Both the position numbers and the translations under genes were made by a program. A stretch of 11,193 bases of DNA from an archaeon UBA583 (lineage in GTDB: Archaea > Nanobdellota > Nanobdellia > Woesearchaeales > UBA583): the NCBI GenBank assembly GCA_002506365.1, contig DAXK01000025.1:1-11193 (forward strand). Reading direction: 5' to 3'. How positions within the stretch are numbered: the stretch's first letter is position 1; the number at the start of each line of letters is the position of its first letter. Positions 1 through 6,369 of the stretch are shown piece by piece. The notes beneath the pieces are model-generated. The model worked only from the letters and a program-made list of their open reading frames with translations, ran no database searches and was not told the origin of the DNA.

Positions 1-40
1 AAATAGGAAAAATCGTTAAATTTTAAGAAAATAATATAAT

Positions 41-91
41 AAATAGAATAAAAGAAAAAAATAATTAAATAATATTTGAAACCTTGTTTCA
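41..91 (-). terminator. Candidate hairpin plus U-tract terminator after trxB
   Basis: Downstream of the trxB stop there is a perfect 6-bp inverted repeat, TGAAAC-CTT-GTTTCA (77-91). Read on the minus strand it is followed by AT-rich sequence with a run of seven T and further T-rich sequence (about 41-61). Archaeal RNA polymerase can terminate on the U-tract alone, so the hairpin may be incidental. Confidence 0.45.
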
Positions 92-116
92 CAATGTTAA
101 ACAAAATTCAAAATGA

Positions 117-1037
117 TTAAAATCGTTTTGAAATATATTCAAAAGCAGAATACCCTGCTAAACTTCCTTCAGCCGCACCAGTAATTCCCTGCTTCCAAGG
201 TAAATCTGTAACATCACCAGCAGCAAACACACCTGGAACATTAGTACAACTTAATTTATCAATAATAATCTCACCACGAGAATTTAATTCAACACCTAAC
301 TCTTTTCCAAGTGAACTTTGTGCATCATGGCCAATCGCTACAAACAAACCAACTAAATCAACTTTATCACCATTATTTAATTTAACATTAGTAACTCCAC
401 TATCATCACCACAAATTTCATCAATTGTTACACCCTCAATAATTTCAACATTCTCAAGTTCCTTAATTCTTTTAATATTGATAGGTTCTGCTTTCAATTC
501 AGATCTTACAAACATATAAACTTTCTCACAATTTTGAGCTAAAACCATCGCTTCCTTTGCTGAACTATCTCCACCTCCAACAATCCCAACAATTTTATTT
601 TTATAAAAAGGACCATCACAAGTTGCGCAATAACTAACTCCCTTATGTAAAAACTCCTTCTCACCTGGAGCACCCAAATGTTTATGCTTTGTCCCAGTAG
701 CTAAAACAACAGCCTTCGCATTAATCTCTAATTCCTCTAAGTCTGTTGACACAACAAAAGTCCCATCATCCATTTTTTTAATCTCACTAACAATATCATT
801 TAAAATTGGAACATTATTAGCCTTCACATGAGCCTCTAAATTATCAGCCAATTCTTGACCAGTTAAAGAAATAAAACCTGGATAATTCTCAACTAAATGC
901 GTAGTTGTAATTAAACCGCCCTTCTCTTTTGCAATAACTAAAGTCTTTAAATTAAATCTTGAAGCATAAATCGCAGCAGGATAACCAGCACACCCTCCAC
1001 CAACAATAACTAAATCATACTCATTTTCAATATTCAT
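117..1037 (-). CDS. trxB: Thioredoxin reductase (FAD-dependent pyridine nucleotide-disulfide oxidoreductase)
   Basis: The product is a 306-residue low-molecular-weight thioredoxin reductase, the usual length for the family. It would pass electrons from a reduced nicotinamide cofactor through FAD and a redox-active cysteine pair to thioredoxin or a glutaredoxin-like partner in the cytoplasm. Visible motifs, in order: the FAD dinucleotide fold GGGCAG (13-18, with Cys16 where Pro is usual), the active site CATC (Cys137/Cys140), the second nucleotide fold GGGDSS (154-159), and the C-terminal FAD motif GVFAAGDVTD (269-278). The segment matching the HRRxxxR NADPH-phosphate motif reads VRSELKAE (177-184), so the key arginines are only partly kept and cofactor preference may differ from the E. 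coli enzyme. No thioredoxin gene lies nearby. The ATG at 1037 sits about 26 bp from a strong TATA box with no Shine-Dalgarno, so the transcript is probably leaderless. Confidence 0.95.
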   Translation of the reverse strand: MNIENEYDLVIVGGGCAGYPAAIYASRFNLKTLVIAKEKGGLITTTHLVENYPGFISLTGQELADNLEAHVKANNVPILNDIVSEIKKMDDGTFVVSTDLEELEINAKAVVLATGTKHKHLGAPGEKEFLHKGVSYCATCDGPFYKNKIVGIVGGGDSSAKEAMVLAQNCEKVYMFVRSELKAEPINIKRIKELENVEIIEGVTIDEICGDDSGVTNVKLNNGDKVDLVGLFVAIGHDAQSSLGKELGVELNSRGEIIIDKLSCTNVPGVFAAGDVTDLPWKQGITGAAEGSLAGYSAFEYISKRF

Positions 1038-1057
1038 AAATAAAATATAACTATAAG

Positions 1058-1068
1058 TATTTATATAA
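1058..1068 (-). promoter_or_regulatory. TATA box of trxB
   Basis: On the minus strand the sequence reads TTATATAAATA, close to the archaeal TATA consensus. Its centre is about 26 bp from the trxB ATG at 1037, which predicts a transcript starting at or next to the start codon. Confidence 0.6.
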
Positions 1069-1173
1069 TATACTAATAAGGGAATAAAATTAAAATAAAA
1101 TCACTTAAAACTTTAAGAACTAAAATTACAAATTTAATTAATAGTAAATATACTAATTAAAATCACCCACAAT

Positions 1174-1179
1174 AAAAAA
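1174..1179 (-). terminator. U-tract after the SIMPL gene
   Basis: A run of six T on the minus strand, 20-25 bp past the stop codon, in otherwise T-rich sequence. This is the usual archaeal termination signal, but in such AT-rich DNA it has little specificity. Confidence 0.3.
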
Positions 1180-1198
1180 TTAGAATGAAAATAAATAT

Positions 1199-1948
1199 TT
1201 ATTCTAACTCAAACTCAATTCCAACAGAACTTTTAACCTTAACATTTTGAGGTGATAGAAAATTTAAATTTCCAGCTCCTCCAACATCATAAGCCTCAGC
1301 TTTCACATTAGCTGCAAATGTATAAGGATTATAATAATAATTATTCTCAGTAACCTTAACCACATCACCTAAACCAATATTTAAAGTTTTAGCCATACTA
1401 ACAGCCTTTTCACTTCCCGCAATAATTGCCTTCTCTAAAGCATCAGCACGAACTTGTTTTTCTAAATCATCACTTAAAGTATAATCAATATTACTAACTC
1501 CATTAGCTCCCGCAGAAATAACTGTATCAACTAAAGTTCCAATTGAATCTAAATCTAGAGTTTTAACCTTTAAACTATGAACTACCTCATACTCAATAGA
1601 ATCTGATTTTTCTTCCCCAAAAGGAACATACTCATATTTTTCATTTAATCTAAAACCATCTGTTTCAATATCATCTTCACTAATTCCTAAATTTTTCAAA
1701 GCATCAATAACTTTAACACTTAAAACAACATTTTCAGACTGTGCTAATTTTGGATTTTCATCTAAAGTATTAACAGATACATAAACATAAGCCACATCAG
1801 GAGTAACACTCAACTCAGAATTCCCTGAAACTGAAATTAAATTATTCTCAGAATCATTATTTGTCAACATATAAGATTGACCAACTAACAAAAATAATGC
1901 TAGAACTAAACCTACTATAAGCATAAAATTATTATTTTCTTTTGCCAT
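1199..1948 (-). CDS. SIMPL-domain (DUF541) protein with N-terminal membrane anchor
   Basis: A 249-residue protein with one hydrophobic helix at about residues 8-28, flanked on its N side by a short polar segment, then an extracytoplasmic domain of about 215 residues. The domain start ISVSGNSELSVTPDVAYV and the later stretch NLGISEDDIETDGFRLNEKYEY are typical of the SIMPL/DUF541 family (BP26/OMP28-like proteins, known for forming ring-shaped oligomers in bacteria). The molecular role of archaeal members is not known; the helix could be a cleaved signal peptide or a permanent anchor. The gene lies 134 bp downstream of the ribosomal L11-S27ae operon on the same strand, separated from it by a terminator, and so is probably transcribed on its own. 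The start chosen keeps the full signal segment; Met9 is an in-frame alternative inside it. Confidence 0.85.
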   Translation of the reverse strand: MAKENNNFMLIVGLVLALFLLVGQSYMLTNNDSENNLISVSGNSELSVTPDVAYVYVSVNTLDENPKLAQSENVVLSVKVIDALKNLGISEDDIETDGFRLNEKYEYVPFGEEKSDSIEYEVVHSLKVKTLDLDSIGTLVDTVISAGANGVSNIDYTLSDDLEKQVRADALEKAIIAGSEKAVSMAKTLNIGLGDVVKVTENNYYYNPYTFAANVKAEAYDVGGAGNLNFLSPQNVKVKSSVGIEFELE

Positions 1949-2007
1949 AAAAAATAATAAAACTCAAGATATTAAAACAACTTCTATAACTTCAAACATA
2001 ATTAAAA

Positions 2008-2018
2008 CTATATAAAAA
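2008..2018 (-). promoter_or_regulatory. Possible TATA box of the SIMPL gene
   Basis: TTTTTATATAG on the minus strand is the best TATA match upstream of the SIMPL gene. It lies about 65 bp from the ATG, which would give a leader of roughly 39 nt, unlike most genes here. A weaker TTTTAATATC nearer the start (around 1973) is the alternative. Confidence 0.35.
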
Positions 2019-2061
2019 TTAAAACTTAACTAAGAAATAAACAATAATAAATAAACTCTAA

Positions 2062-2087
2062 AAATAAAAATAAGGTAAAACCTTATT
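2062..2087 (-). terminator. Hairpin and U-tract terminator of the L11-S27ae operon
   Basis: A perfect 8-bp inverted repeat, AATAAGGT-AAA-ACCTTATT (2069-2087), overlaps the S27ae stop codon. On the minus strand it is followed directly by TTTATTTTTAG. This is the best-formed terminator in the window and resembles a bacterial intrinsic terminator, although the T-tract alone may be enough in archaea. Confidence 0.65.
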
Positions 2088-2265
2088 CTTGTAATTCAAC
2101 TAAAGAACACTTACCACAGTGTAATCTATTTGGATTTTTGTGTTCTCCCATGAAAACTCCCTTACCACATGTAGGGCATTCCTTTCTTGTCTTTGAACCA
2201 TTTGTATAAAATTGGTATTTCTTTGAAGGTTGTGATGAAGCAGCCTTTTCTTTTGATTTTGCCAT
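2083..2265 (-). CDS. rps27ae: 30S ribosomal protein S27ae (eS31)
   Basis: A 60-residue small-subunit ribosomal protein of the archaeal/eukaryotic S27ae family, free of the ubiquitin fusion found in eukaryotes. It folds around one zinc ion held by four cysteines, seen here as CPTC (Cys30, Cys33) and CGKC (Cys50, Cys53). Between them lies the family stretch GVFMGEHKNPNRLHC. The N-terminal 20 residues are lysine- and serine-rich, as expected for an rRNA-contacting tail. It is the second gene of a two-gene operon, starting 10 bp after the L11 stop with no Shine-Dalgarno in the gap, so initiation probably depends on coupling or another mechanism. The stop codon lies inside the stem of the downstream terminator hairpin. 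Confidence 0.95.
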   Translation of the reverse strand: MAKSKEKAASSQPSKKYQFYTNGSKTRKECPTCGKGVFMGEHKNPNRLHCGKCSLVELQE

Positions 2266-2275
2266 TTTAAATTAA

Positions 2276-2764
2276 TTAGATTTCCTCATTTAATTCTTTA
2301 TCGTACTCTCCAGCCTTAACTGCAGCGATAAATTCTCTAGGAACCTTACCATCAACCTTAATACCTAATGAGTAACATGTTCCAGCCATTTCTCTAACAG
2401 CAGCTGATAAATCATTAGCTAATAAAGAATCGAACTTCATTCTTGCAACCTTCTTAATTTGGTCAACAGTCATATCAGCAACGTAAGTCTTATTTGGAGT
2501 TCCTGAACCTTTAGGAATTCCTAACTCAGTCTTAATTAATTGTGAAGCTGGAGGAGTTCCAATCTCAATTGTATAATCCTTTGTTTCTGTATCTACAATA
2601 ACTTTAACAGGAACTTTCATACCTTTAAAATCTGCAGTCTTCTTGTTAATATCAGCAACTACTTGCCCAATGTTAACCTTTAATGGTCCTAAAGCTGGAC
2701 CTAAAGGAGGAGCAGCTGACGCCTTCCCACCTTCAATTAATGTTTCTACTACTTCTTTTGCCAT
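2276..2764 (-). CDS. rpl11: 50S ribosomal protein L11 (uL11)
   Basis: A 162-residue large-subunit protein that binds the GTPase-associated region of 23S rRNA and helps form the factor-binding stalk base. The N-terminal domain (about 1-70) carries the hallmark APPLGPALGPLKVNIGQVV (18-36). The linker PPAS (71-74) leads into the C-terminal rRNA-binding domain (about 75-150), which includes MAGTCYSLGIKVDG (126-139). The length and the GPLKVNIGQVV wording are archaeal rather than bacterial. It is the first gene of an operon with S27ae. In many archaea L11 sits with nusG and the L1-L10-L12 genes; none of these is adjacent here. A TATA box lies about 30 bp upstream of the ATG, and the divergent neighbour is taw3. 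Confidence 0.97.
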   Translation of the reverse strand: MAKEVVETLIEGGKASAAPPLGPALGPLKVNIGQVVADINKKTADFKGMKVPVKVIVDTETKDYTIEIGTPPASQLIKTELGIPKGSGTPNKTYVADMTVDQIKKVARMKFDSLLANDLSAAVREMAGTCYSLGIKVDGKVPREFIAAVKAGEYDKELNEEI

Positions 2765-2787
2765 TTTTCAATAAAATTTGCGACCTT

Positions 2788-2810
2788 AATTATATATACA
2801 AAATATAAAA
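2788..2810 (-). promoter_or_regulatory. Promoter of the L11-S27ae operon (two overlapping TATA candidates)
   Basis: On the minus strand TTTTATATTT (2801-2810) is followed by TATATATAATTA (2787-2798). The downstream element, centred about 30 bp from the L11 ATG, would give a leader of only a few nucleotides; the upstream one would give about 16 nt. Confidence 0.5.
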
Positions 2811-2823
2811 TATAAGGATAAAT

Positions 2824-2844
2824 GACGAACCATAACGGTTTGTC
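2824..2844. repeat. Inverted repeat between divergent rpl11 and taw3 promoters
   Basis: GACGAACC-ATAAC-GGTTTGTC: 8-bp arms with one mismatch (a G-U pair if transcribed) around a 5-nt spacer. Its midpoint (2834) is about 40 bp from the L11 TATA and 37 bp from the taw3 TATA. It is the most GC-rich stretch of an otherwise AT-rich spacer. It has the form of a dimeric regulator's operator, but no regulator is identified. Confidence 0.45.
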
Positions 2845-2867
2845 TAGTAATAAAAAATTAAATTATC

Positions 2868-2875
2868 TTTATAAA
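2868..2875 (+). promoter_or_regulatory. TATA box of taw3
   Basis: TTTATAAA, centred about 27 bp before the taw3 ATG at 2898, predicting a leaderless mRNA. No Shine-Dalgarno is present before the ATG. Confidence 0.6.
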
Positions 2876-2897
2876 TCCTACCCTGATATTTTATAGT

Positions 2898-3482
2898 ATG
2901 ATTACAAAACAAAGTGACTTTATTAATTTTAAAAAAAATGTGTTTTCAAAAATGGATAAATCCAGCGCAGGTGGAATTGATAAAAGAATCAGAAAATTAT
3001 GTGACAAGATAAACCAAAGAACAGATATATTTACTCTATCAAGTTGCTCTGGAAGAATTTCAGTATTAAAAAATAACTCAGAAGGTAAAATTGAAAATAT
3101 TTGGGTATTCACATCACACGACACAACTACAAAACAAGAAATCCTACAAGTTTTAGAAAACTACAATGGAGAAGAAGAATTATACTTTATGCAAGAAGCA
3201 ATGATTATGCATGTTTGTGTAAATTCTCTTGAACTAGCAAACAAATTTATTAACGAATCCAAAAACTGCGGACTAAACCAATGTGGAATAATCTCAAGTA
3301 AAAAGAAAATTGTAGTAGAAGTAATCTGTGATGCAAGAATCGAACTCCCATTATACGATAAAGAATTACTATTCTCAGAAGAATACTTACAAAGAATTGT
3401 TAAAAAAGCAAATCAAAATCAAGAAAAATCTTGGGAAACTATTCAAAAATTAACAGATAAACTTGATGAAATTAAACTTTAA
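2898..3482 (+). CDS. taw3: tRNA-Phe wybutosine-pathway methyltransferase Taw3 (Tyw3 family)
   Basis: A 194-residue protein of the TYW3/Taw3 family, which uses S-adenosylmethionine to methylate N4 of the 7-aminocarboxypropyl-demethylwyosine intermediate at G37 of tRNA-Phe. This helps keep the reading frame at Phe codons. Family signatures seen: DKSSAGGIDKRI (20-31), the SSCSGR motif (48-53), FTSHD with His74, MHV with His105, and the GLNQCGI segment (125-131), where the usual Ser before GI is Cys. The C-terminal 30 residues are a charged helix. Other pathway enzymes (Taw1, Taw2, Trm5) are not in the window. It is transcribed alone, divergent from L11, and followed by two T-runs. The ATG is fixed by its TATA box 27 bp upstream. 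Confidence 0.93.
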   Translation: MITKQSDFINFKKNVFSKMDKSSAGGIDKRIRKLCDKINQRTDIFTLSSCSGRISVLKNNSEGKIENIWVFTSHDTTTKQEILQVLENYNGEEELYFMQEAMIMHVCVNSLELANKFINESKNCGLNQCGIISSKKKIVVEVICDARIELPLYDKELLFSEEYLQRIVKKANQNQEKSWETIQKLTDKLDEIKL

Positions 3483-3502
3483 TTTTTTAATCAAATTTTT
3501 TT
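3483..3502 (+). terminator. Double T-run after taw3
   Basis: Six T (3483-3488) and seven T (3496-3502) follow the taw3 stop immediately. Paired U-tracts are a typical archaeal termination signal; no clear hairpin is seen. Confidence 0.5.
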
Positions 3503-3573
3503 AATCCTAAACCATAACCAAAATAACTCTACACATTTTTTATCACTACTTTTAAATAATTAAAACTCGAAAA

Positions 3574-3583
3574 TTTTATAAAG
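3574..3583 (+). promoter_or_regulatory. TATA box of the Lon-type protease gene
   Basis: TTTTATAAAG preceded by CGAAAA, which fits a purine-rich BRE. It is centred about 26 bp before the ATG at 3604. No Shine-Dalgarno is present, so the mRNA is probably leaderless. Confidence 0.6.
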
Positions 3584-3603
3584 CTAAAAAATCATAATCC
3601 AAT

Positions 3604-6039
3604 ATGAAAAATTCAGGAATTAAATTGGATGCACTAAATCCAAACTCAATTGAAACAATTGAAAACTATACTCGGGAAATTGAACAATTTAGAAATTCAG
3701 AGCAAATTGAACAAATGCCTGCATTAAATCAAGATAGACTATTAACAAATTTGTTAAGAACATTTAACTCAAGTTACCCTCATAACTTAATGACCGGTGA
3801 TACAGGAATTGGAAAAACTGTAATGAGTGATTTTATATTAAATAGTTTTAAAGATGAAGAAAGTTTTAAACATAACTTATCATTACTTAACCCTGAACAA
3901 CAAAACCTAATGAACTCAATGAGAACTAAATTAGAACAACACCAAAACCAAGATCAACTATTTTTAGCAAACTTTGAAAGTCAAAATGTAGTTCAACCTT
4001 TCTCATACTCAGATAACGAACAATTTAGAAAAGATTCAGAATTATTAGAAGAAAGTGCTCTAGTAATTAGTGAATATGTAAACTTTTTCGCCCCAGACAA
4101 TCAAGAATTATTAATTGCTGAAGGTGAAATAAACAAAGGAAGACCTAAATTCAAATCCGACAAAGTATTTCAAACTTTTATGACTGGTCTAAATGAAACA
4201 ATTGAAAATGAACAAGCAAGATTTGAACCAGACTCCCAAATCCACAAATGGTTCGATAGTATGAAAAATCATTTTCAAAGACAAAAAAAAGATTTCACAA
4301 ATAGTTTACTAAATGTATACACAGGAATTACAATGTATAATAAAGTAAAAATTAAAGGAACAACAGCTCAAGGAGAATCAGAAGAATTAAATTTAGAAGA
4401 ATTTTTACAAACACCAGTTGAAGTTTTAACAGATGATGCAACAGAAGAGGGATACTCATTAAAACAAATCAGAGAATACTTTAACATTACAACTAAATTT
4501 ACAAATTTTAATTTCCCAATTGAAAGTCTTTTAGCACCAAACCCTAAAGAATCCCAACCTCAAACAACAATTGCAAAAGCAGTAATTTTAGGAAATGAAG
4601 GAATTCAAAGTTCATTTGGAACAGTTTACCAACAAATTCAAAGTAATCAAACAGTATTAGCCCCTCATTTTACAGTTTCAAAACTTGGTCCAATTTTTGA
4701 TGGATCAATTATTTATATCAAAGACGGATTTAAAGAATTTTTAGAAACATCAGCATACCAAAGTAACAGAGCAAAAGAAAAATATTTAACATTTTTAGAA
4801 ACTGGAGAATTTGAAGCAGAAGTCGGAGATTTATTATACAAAGTAAACTTACCAAAAATGACTTTAGCATCCGATAACCAAGACCCATTTTTAAGAGTTG
4901 AAAGTTCATACAAAGAAACTCGTGAAGAAGGGCTAGAAGCTAGAATTACTGAACACAGAGTCCCAAGTTATACTGCAAATACAAAAACAGCTAGAGAAAA
5001 CACAGTTAAAATTATGTTAGACACAATTGAGAGCTTAAACAAACAACACAAAAAAAAAATTGAAATTGATTCAGAAAGTTTAGACCAAATTTTACAAAAT
5101 TTAAAAATTTCAGATACTCTAATCTCTACAAAATACAGAGACTTAACAAAAGCAGTTGAAAAAATTTACCAATATGTAAATTCAAATAACCAAAATGAAA
5201 TTAATGTTCAAATATTAAAAGATTTAACTCTAGAACAACAAGATGATGCATTTTTTATGGCAGTTGATGCCGACTGTAATAATTATGAATATAAAAAAAT
5301 ACCTTCAAAAGATATTGGATTTGTGAATGGAACCTGTGTAGTCGGAGAATCTGGAAGTGCAATTGGAATTAGAACTAATATCGTATTAGGAAGAGGGCCT
5401 GCTAAACCTGATGAAAGATTAAGACTCGTTGATTTAGAAACTGGAAACGGAGATAAATCTACACACAAAGGATTCATTTTAGCAAGTGAATACTTGACAA
5501 ATTTTTTATCTCAAATCGAAGATAAAGATTTATTAGAAAAATTTAATTGGCAAACTTTAACTCACTTTTACAAATTACATGGAGGTCTAGGCGGAGATAG
5601 TGCATCCACAGCAATTGCAACCTCAATAATTTCAGAACTTGCCCAAATTCCAGTCTACAAAAATAGATTTGTGACAGGAACTTTAGAACCAAACGGAGTT
5701 GTAGGAGTAATTGGAGGAGTTTATCAAAAAGCAACAGCACCATATAGAGTTTCAGAACTTACAGGCAAAGAACAACATTTCATATTTCCAGGTTCAAACT
5801 TAAAAGAATTAGAACAAAAATTAGTTTTAGACCCATACAACATTAAAGAAAAAGTATCATTAATCCCAGTTGATAACTTTAATCAAGCATTTGAAATTAT
5901 GACTAACTCAAATCCAACAAATGAAGTAATTAGAAATTCCCAACAATTAGGAACTCAAACATTAGATAAAGCAATTATAAATATCGAAAAAAGATTAAAA
6001 CAAGAATATAAACCAAAAAAGTTTTTTTCATTTAGATAA
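3604..6039 (+). CDS. Lon-type (S16) serine protease, LonC/AAA_32-like, soluble
   Basis: An 811-residue protease with a Ser-Lys dyad. The C-terminal proteolytic domain (about 572-768) opens with GFVNGTCVVGESGSAIGI (572-589). It contains the catalytic Ser666 in GGDSAST (663-669), TGTLEPNGVVGVIGG (691-705) and Lys709 in GGVYQK. The N-terminal AAA+ part has Walker A GDTGIGKT (65-72). The Walker B position reads IIYIKDG (369-375) instead of hhhhDE; there is a sensor-1-like Asn425 and a possible arginine finger Arg447 in LEARI. A mainly helical insert of about 230 residues separates Walker A and B, and no membrane helix is visible. THKGFILASEYL (620-631), LTGKEQHFIFPGSNL (719-733), LFLANFES (119-126) and the total length resemble LonC/TTC1975 (AAA_32) proteins more than membrane LonB. 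That assignment is from memory of the families; Lon-type protease is secure. Probable role: cytoplasmic turnover of damaged or regulatory proteins. It converges on the 90-residue membrane protein gene with 6 bp between the stops. Confidence 0.88.
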   Translation: MKNSGIKLDALNPNSIETIENYTREIEQFRNSEQIEQMPALNQDRLLTNLLRTFNSSYPHNLMTGDTGIGKTVMSDFILNSFKDEESFKHNLSLLNPEQQNLMNSMRTKLEQHQNQDQLFLANFESQNVVQPFSYSDNEQFRKDSELLEESALVISEYVNFFAPDNQELLIAEGEINKGRPKFKSDKVFQTFMTGLNETIENEQARFEPDSQIHKWFDSMKNHFQRQKKDFTNSLLNVYTGITMYNKVKIKGTTAQGESEELNLEEFLQTPVEVLTDDATEEGYSLKQIREYFNITTKFTNFNFPIESLLAPNPKESQPQTTIAKAVILGNEGIQSSFGTVYQQIQSNQTVLAPHFTVSKLGPIFDGSIIYIKDGFKEFLETSAYQSNRAKEKYLTFLETGEFEAEVGDLLYKVNLPKMTLASDNQDPFLRVESSYKETREEGLEARITEHRVPSYTANTKTARENTVKIMLDTIESLNKQHKKKIEIDSESLDQILQNLKISDTLISTKYRDLTKAVEKIYQYVNSNNQNEINVQILKDLTLEQQDDAFFMAVDADCNNYEYKKIPSKDIGFVNGTCVVGESGSAIGIRTNIVLGRGPAKPDERLRLVDLETGNGDKSTHKGFILASEYLTNFLSQIEDKDLLEKFNWQTLTHFYKLHGGLGGDSASTAIATSIISELAQIPVYKNRFVTGTLEPNGVVGVIGGVYQKATAPYRVSELTGKEQHFIFPGSNLKELEQKLVLDPYNIKEKVSLIPVDNFNQAFEIMTNSNPTNEVIRNSQQLGTQTLDKAIINIEKRLKQEYKPKKFFSFR

Positions 6040-6045
6040 AAACTT

Positions 6046-6318
6046 TTAAATTTTTTCTGGAGCAAAATAAACTTTATACAATCCAAAAACTCCAACACCA
6101 ATCAAAAATAAATTTAAACCAACAAAAACCCAAACAGTATTCCACCACGCATTATACAAAAGCATCGTTGAAGCTGATAAATTAATCCACCCAAATGTTT
6201 TATGATCTTTCCCTAATTTATTTAAACTTTCTAAAATATAATTTAGCCCTACTAAAAATGCTCCAACAATTCCAATCGTCAAAGCCATAAAATCCATTGT
6301 TAATAATTCACTTATCAT
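6046..6318 (-). CDS. Small three-helix membrane protein, CBU_0592-like
   Basis: A 90-residue integral membrane protein with three predicted helices at about 9-29, 42-58 and 61-81. The pattern of a G-rich first helix ending in NYILESLNKLGKD (26-38), then INLSASTMLLYNAWW (45-59), then VFVGLNLFLIGVGVFGLYK (64-82) resembles the small CBU_0592-like domain of bacteria and archaea, which has no assigned function. Met8 and Met11 are possible later starts, but the ATG at 6318 matches the spacing of the shared TATA box (about 26 bp). The gene runs tail to tail with the Lon-type protease and head to head with the coiled-coil gene. The family call is a resemblance, not a certain match. Confidence 0.75.
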   Translation of the reverse strand: MISELLTMDFMALTIGIVGAFLVGLNYILESLNKLGKDHKTFGWINLSASTMLLYNAWWNTVWVFVGLNLFLIGVGVFGLYKVYFAPEKI

Positions 6319-6338
6319 TTTTGTATAGTAGTGATGAA

Positions 6339-6347
6339 TATTTAATA
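6339..6347. promoter_or_regulatory. Shared TATA element of a divergent gene pair
   Basis: TATTTAATA lies in the middle of a 51-bp spacer, about 26-27 bp from both the minus-strand ATG (6318) and the plus-strand ATG (6370). Read on either strand it is a reasonable TATA box (TATTTAAT or TATTAAAT), so both leaderless genes may use the same TBP site. Confidence 0.5.
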
Positions 6348-6369
6348 CTTTTAAATATATTTAATATTT

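Noticed and set aside
1065..1160. Short repeat ATATACTAAT at about 1068-1077 and 1148-1157
   Set aside because: A 10-bp AT-only match is expected by chance in DNA of this composition, and no third copy or spacing pattern is seen.
2822..2886. Possible C/D box small RNA between rpl11 and taw3 (ATGACGA near the start, CTGA at 2883-2886)
   Set aside because: The box C match has a mismatch, no good internal C'/D' pair is seen, and the stretch is better explained by the inverted repeat and the taw3 TATA box.
2891..3124. Minus-strand open frame antisense to taw3
   Set aside because: It is a shadow of the taw3 coding sequence, with hydrophobic low-complexity translation and no family features.
5543..5743. 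Minus-strand Leu-rich open frame inside the Lon-type protease gene
   Set aside because: It is antisense to the catalytic-serine region of a clearly real gene; Leu richness comes from reverse reading of AT-rich codons.
3604..6039. Membrane-anchored LonB assignment
   Set aside because: No hydrophobic stretch long enough for a membrane helix occurs between Walker A and the proteolytic domain, and several proteolytic-domain segments read more like LonC.
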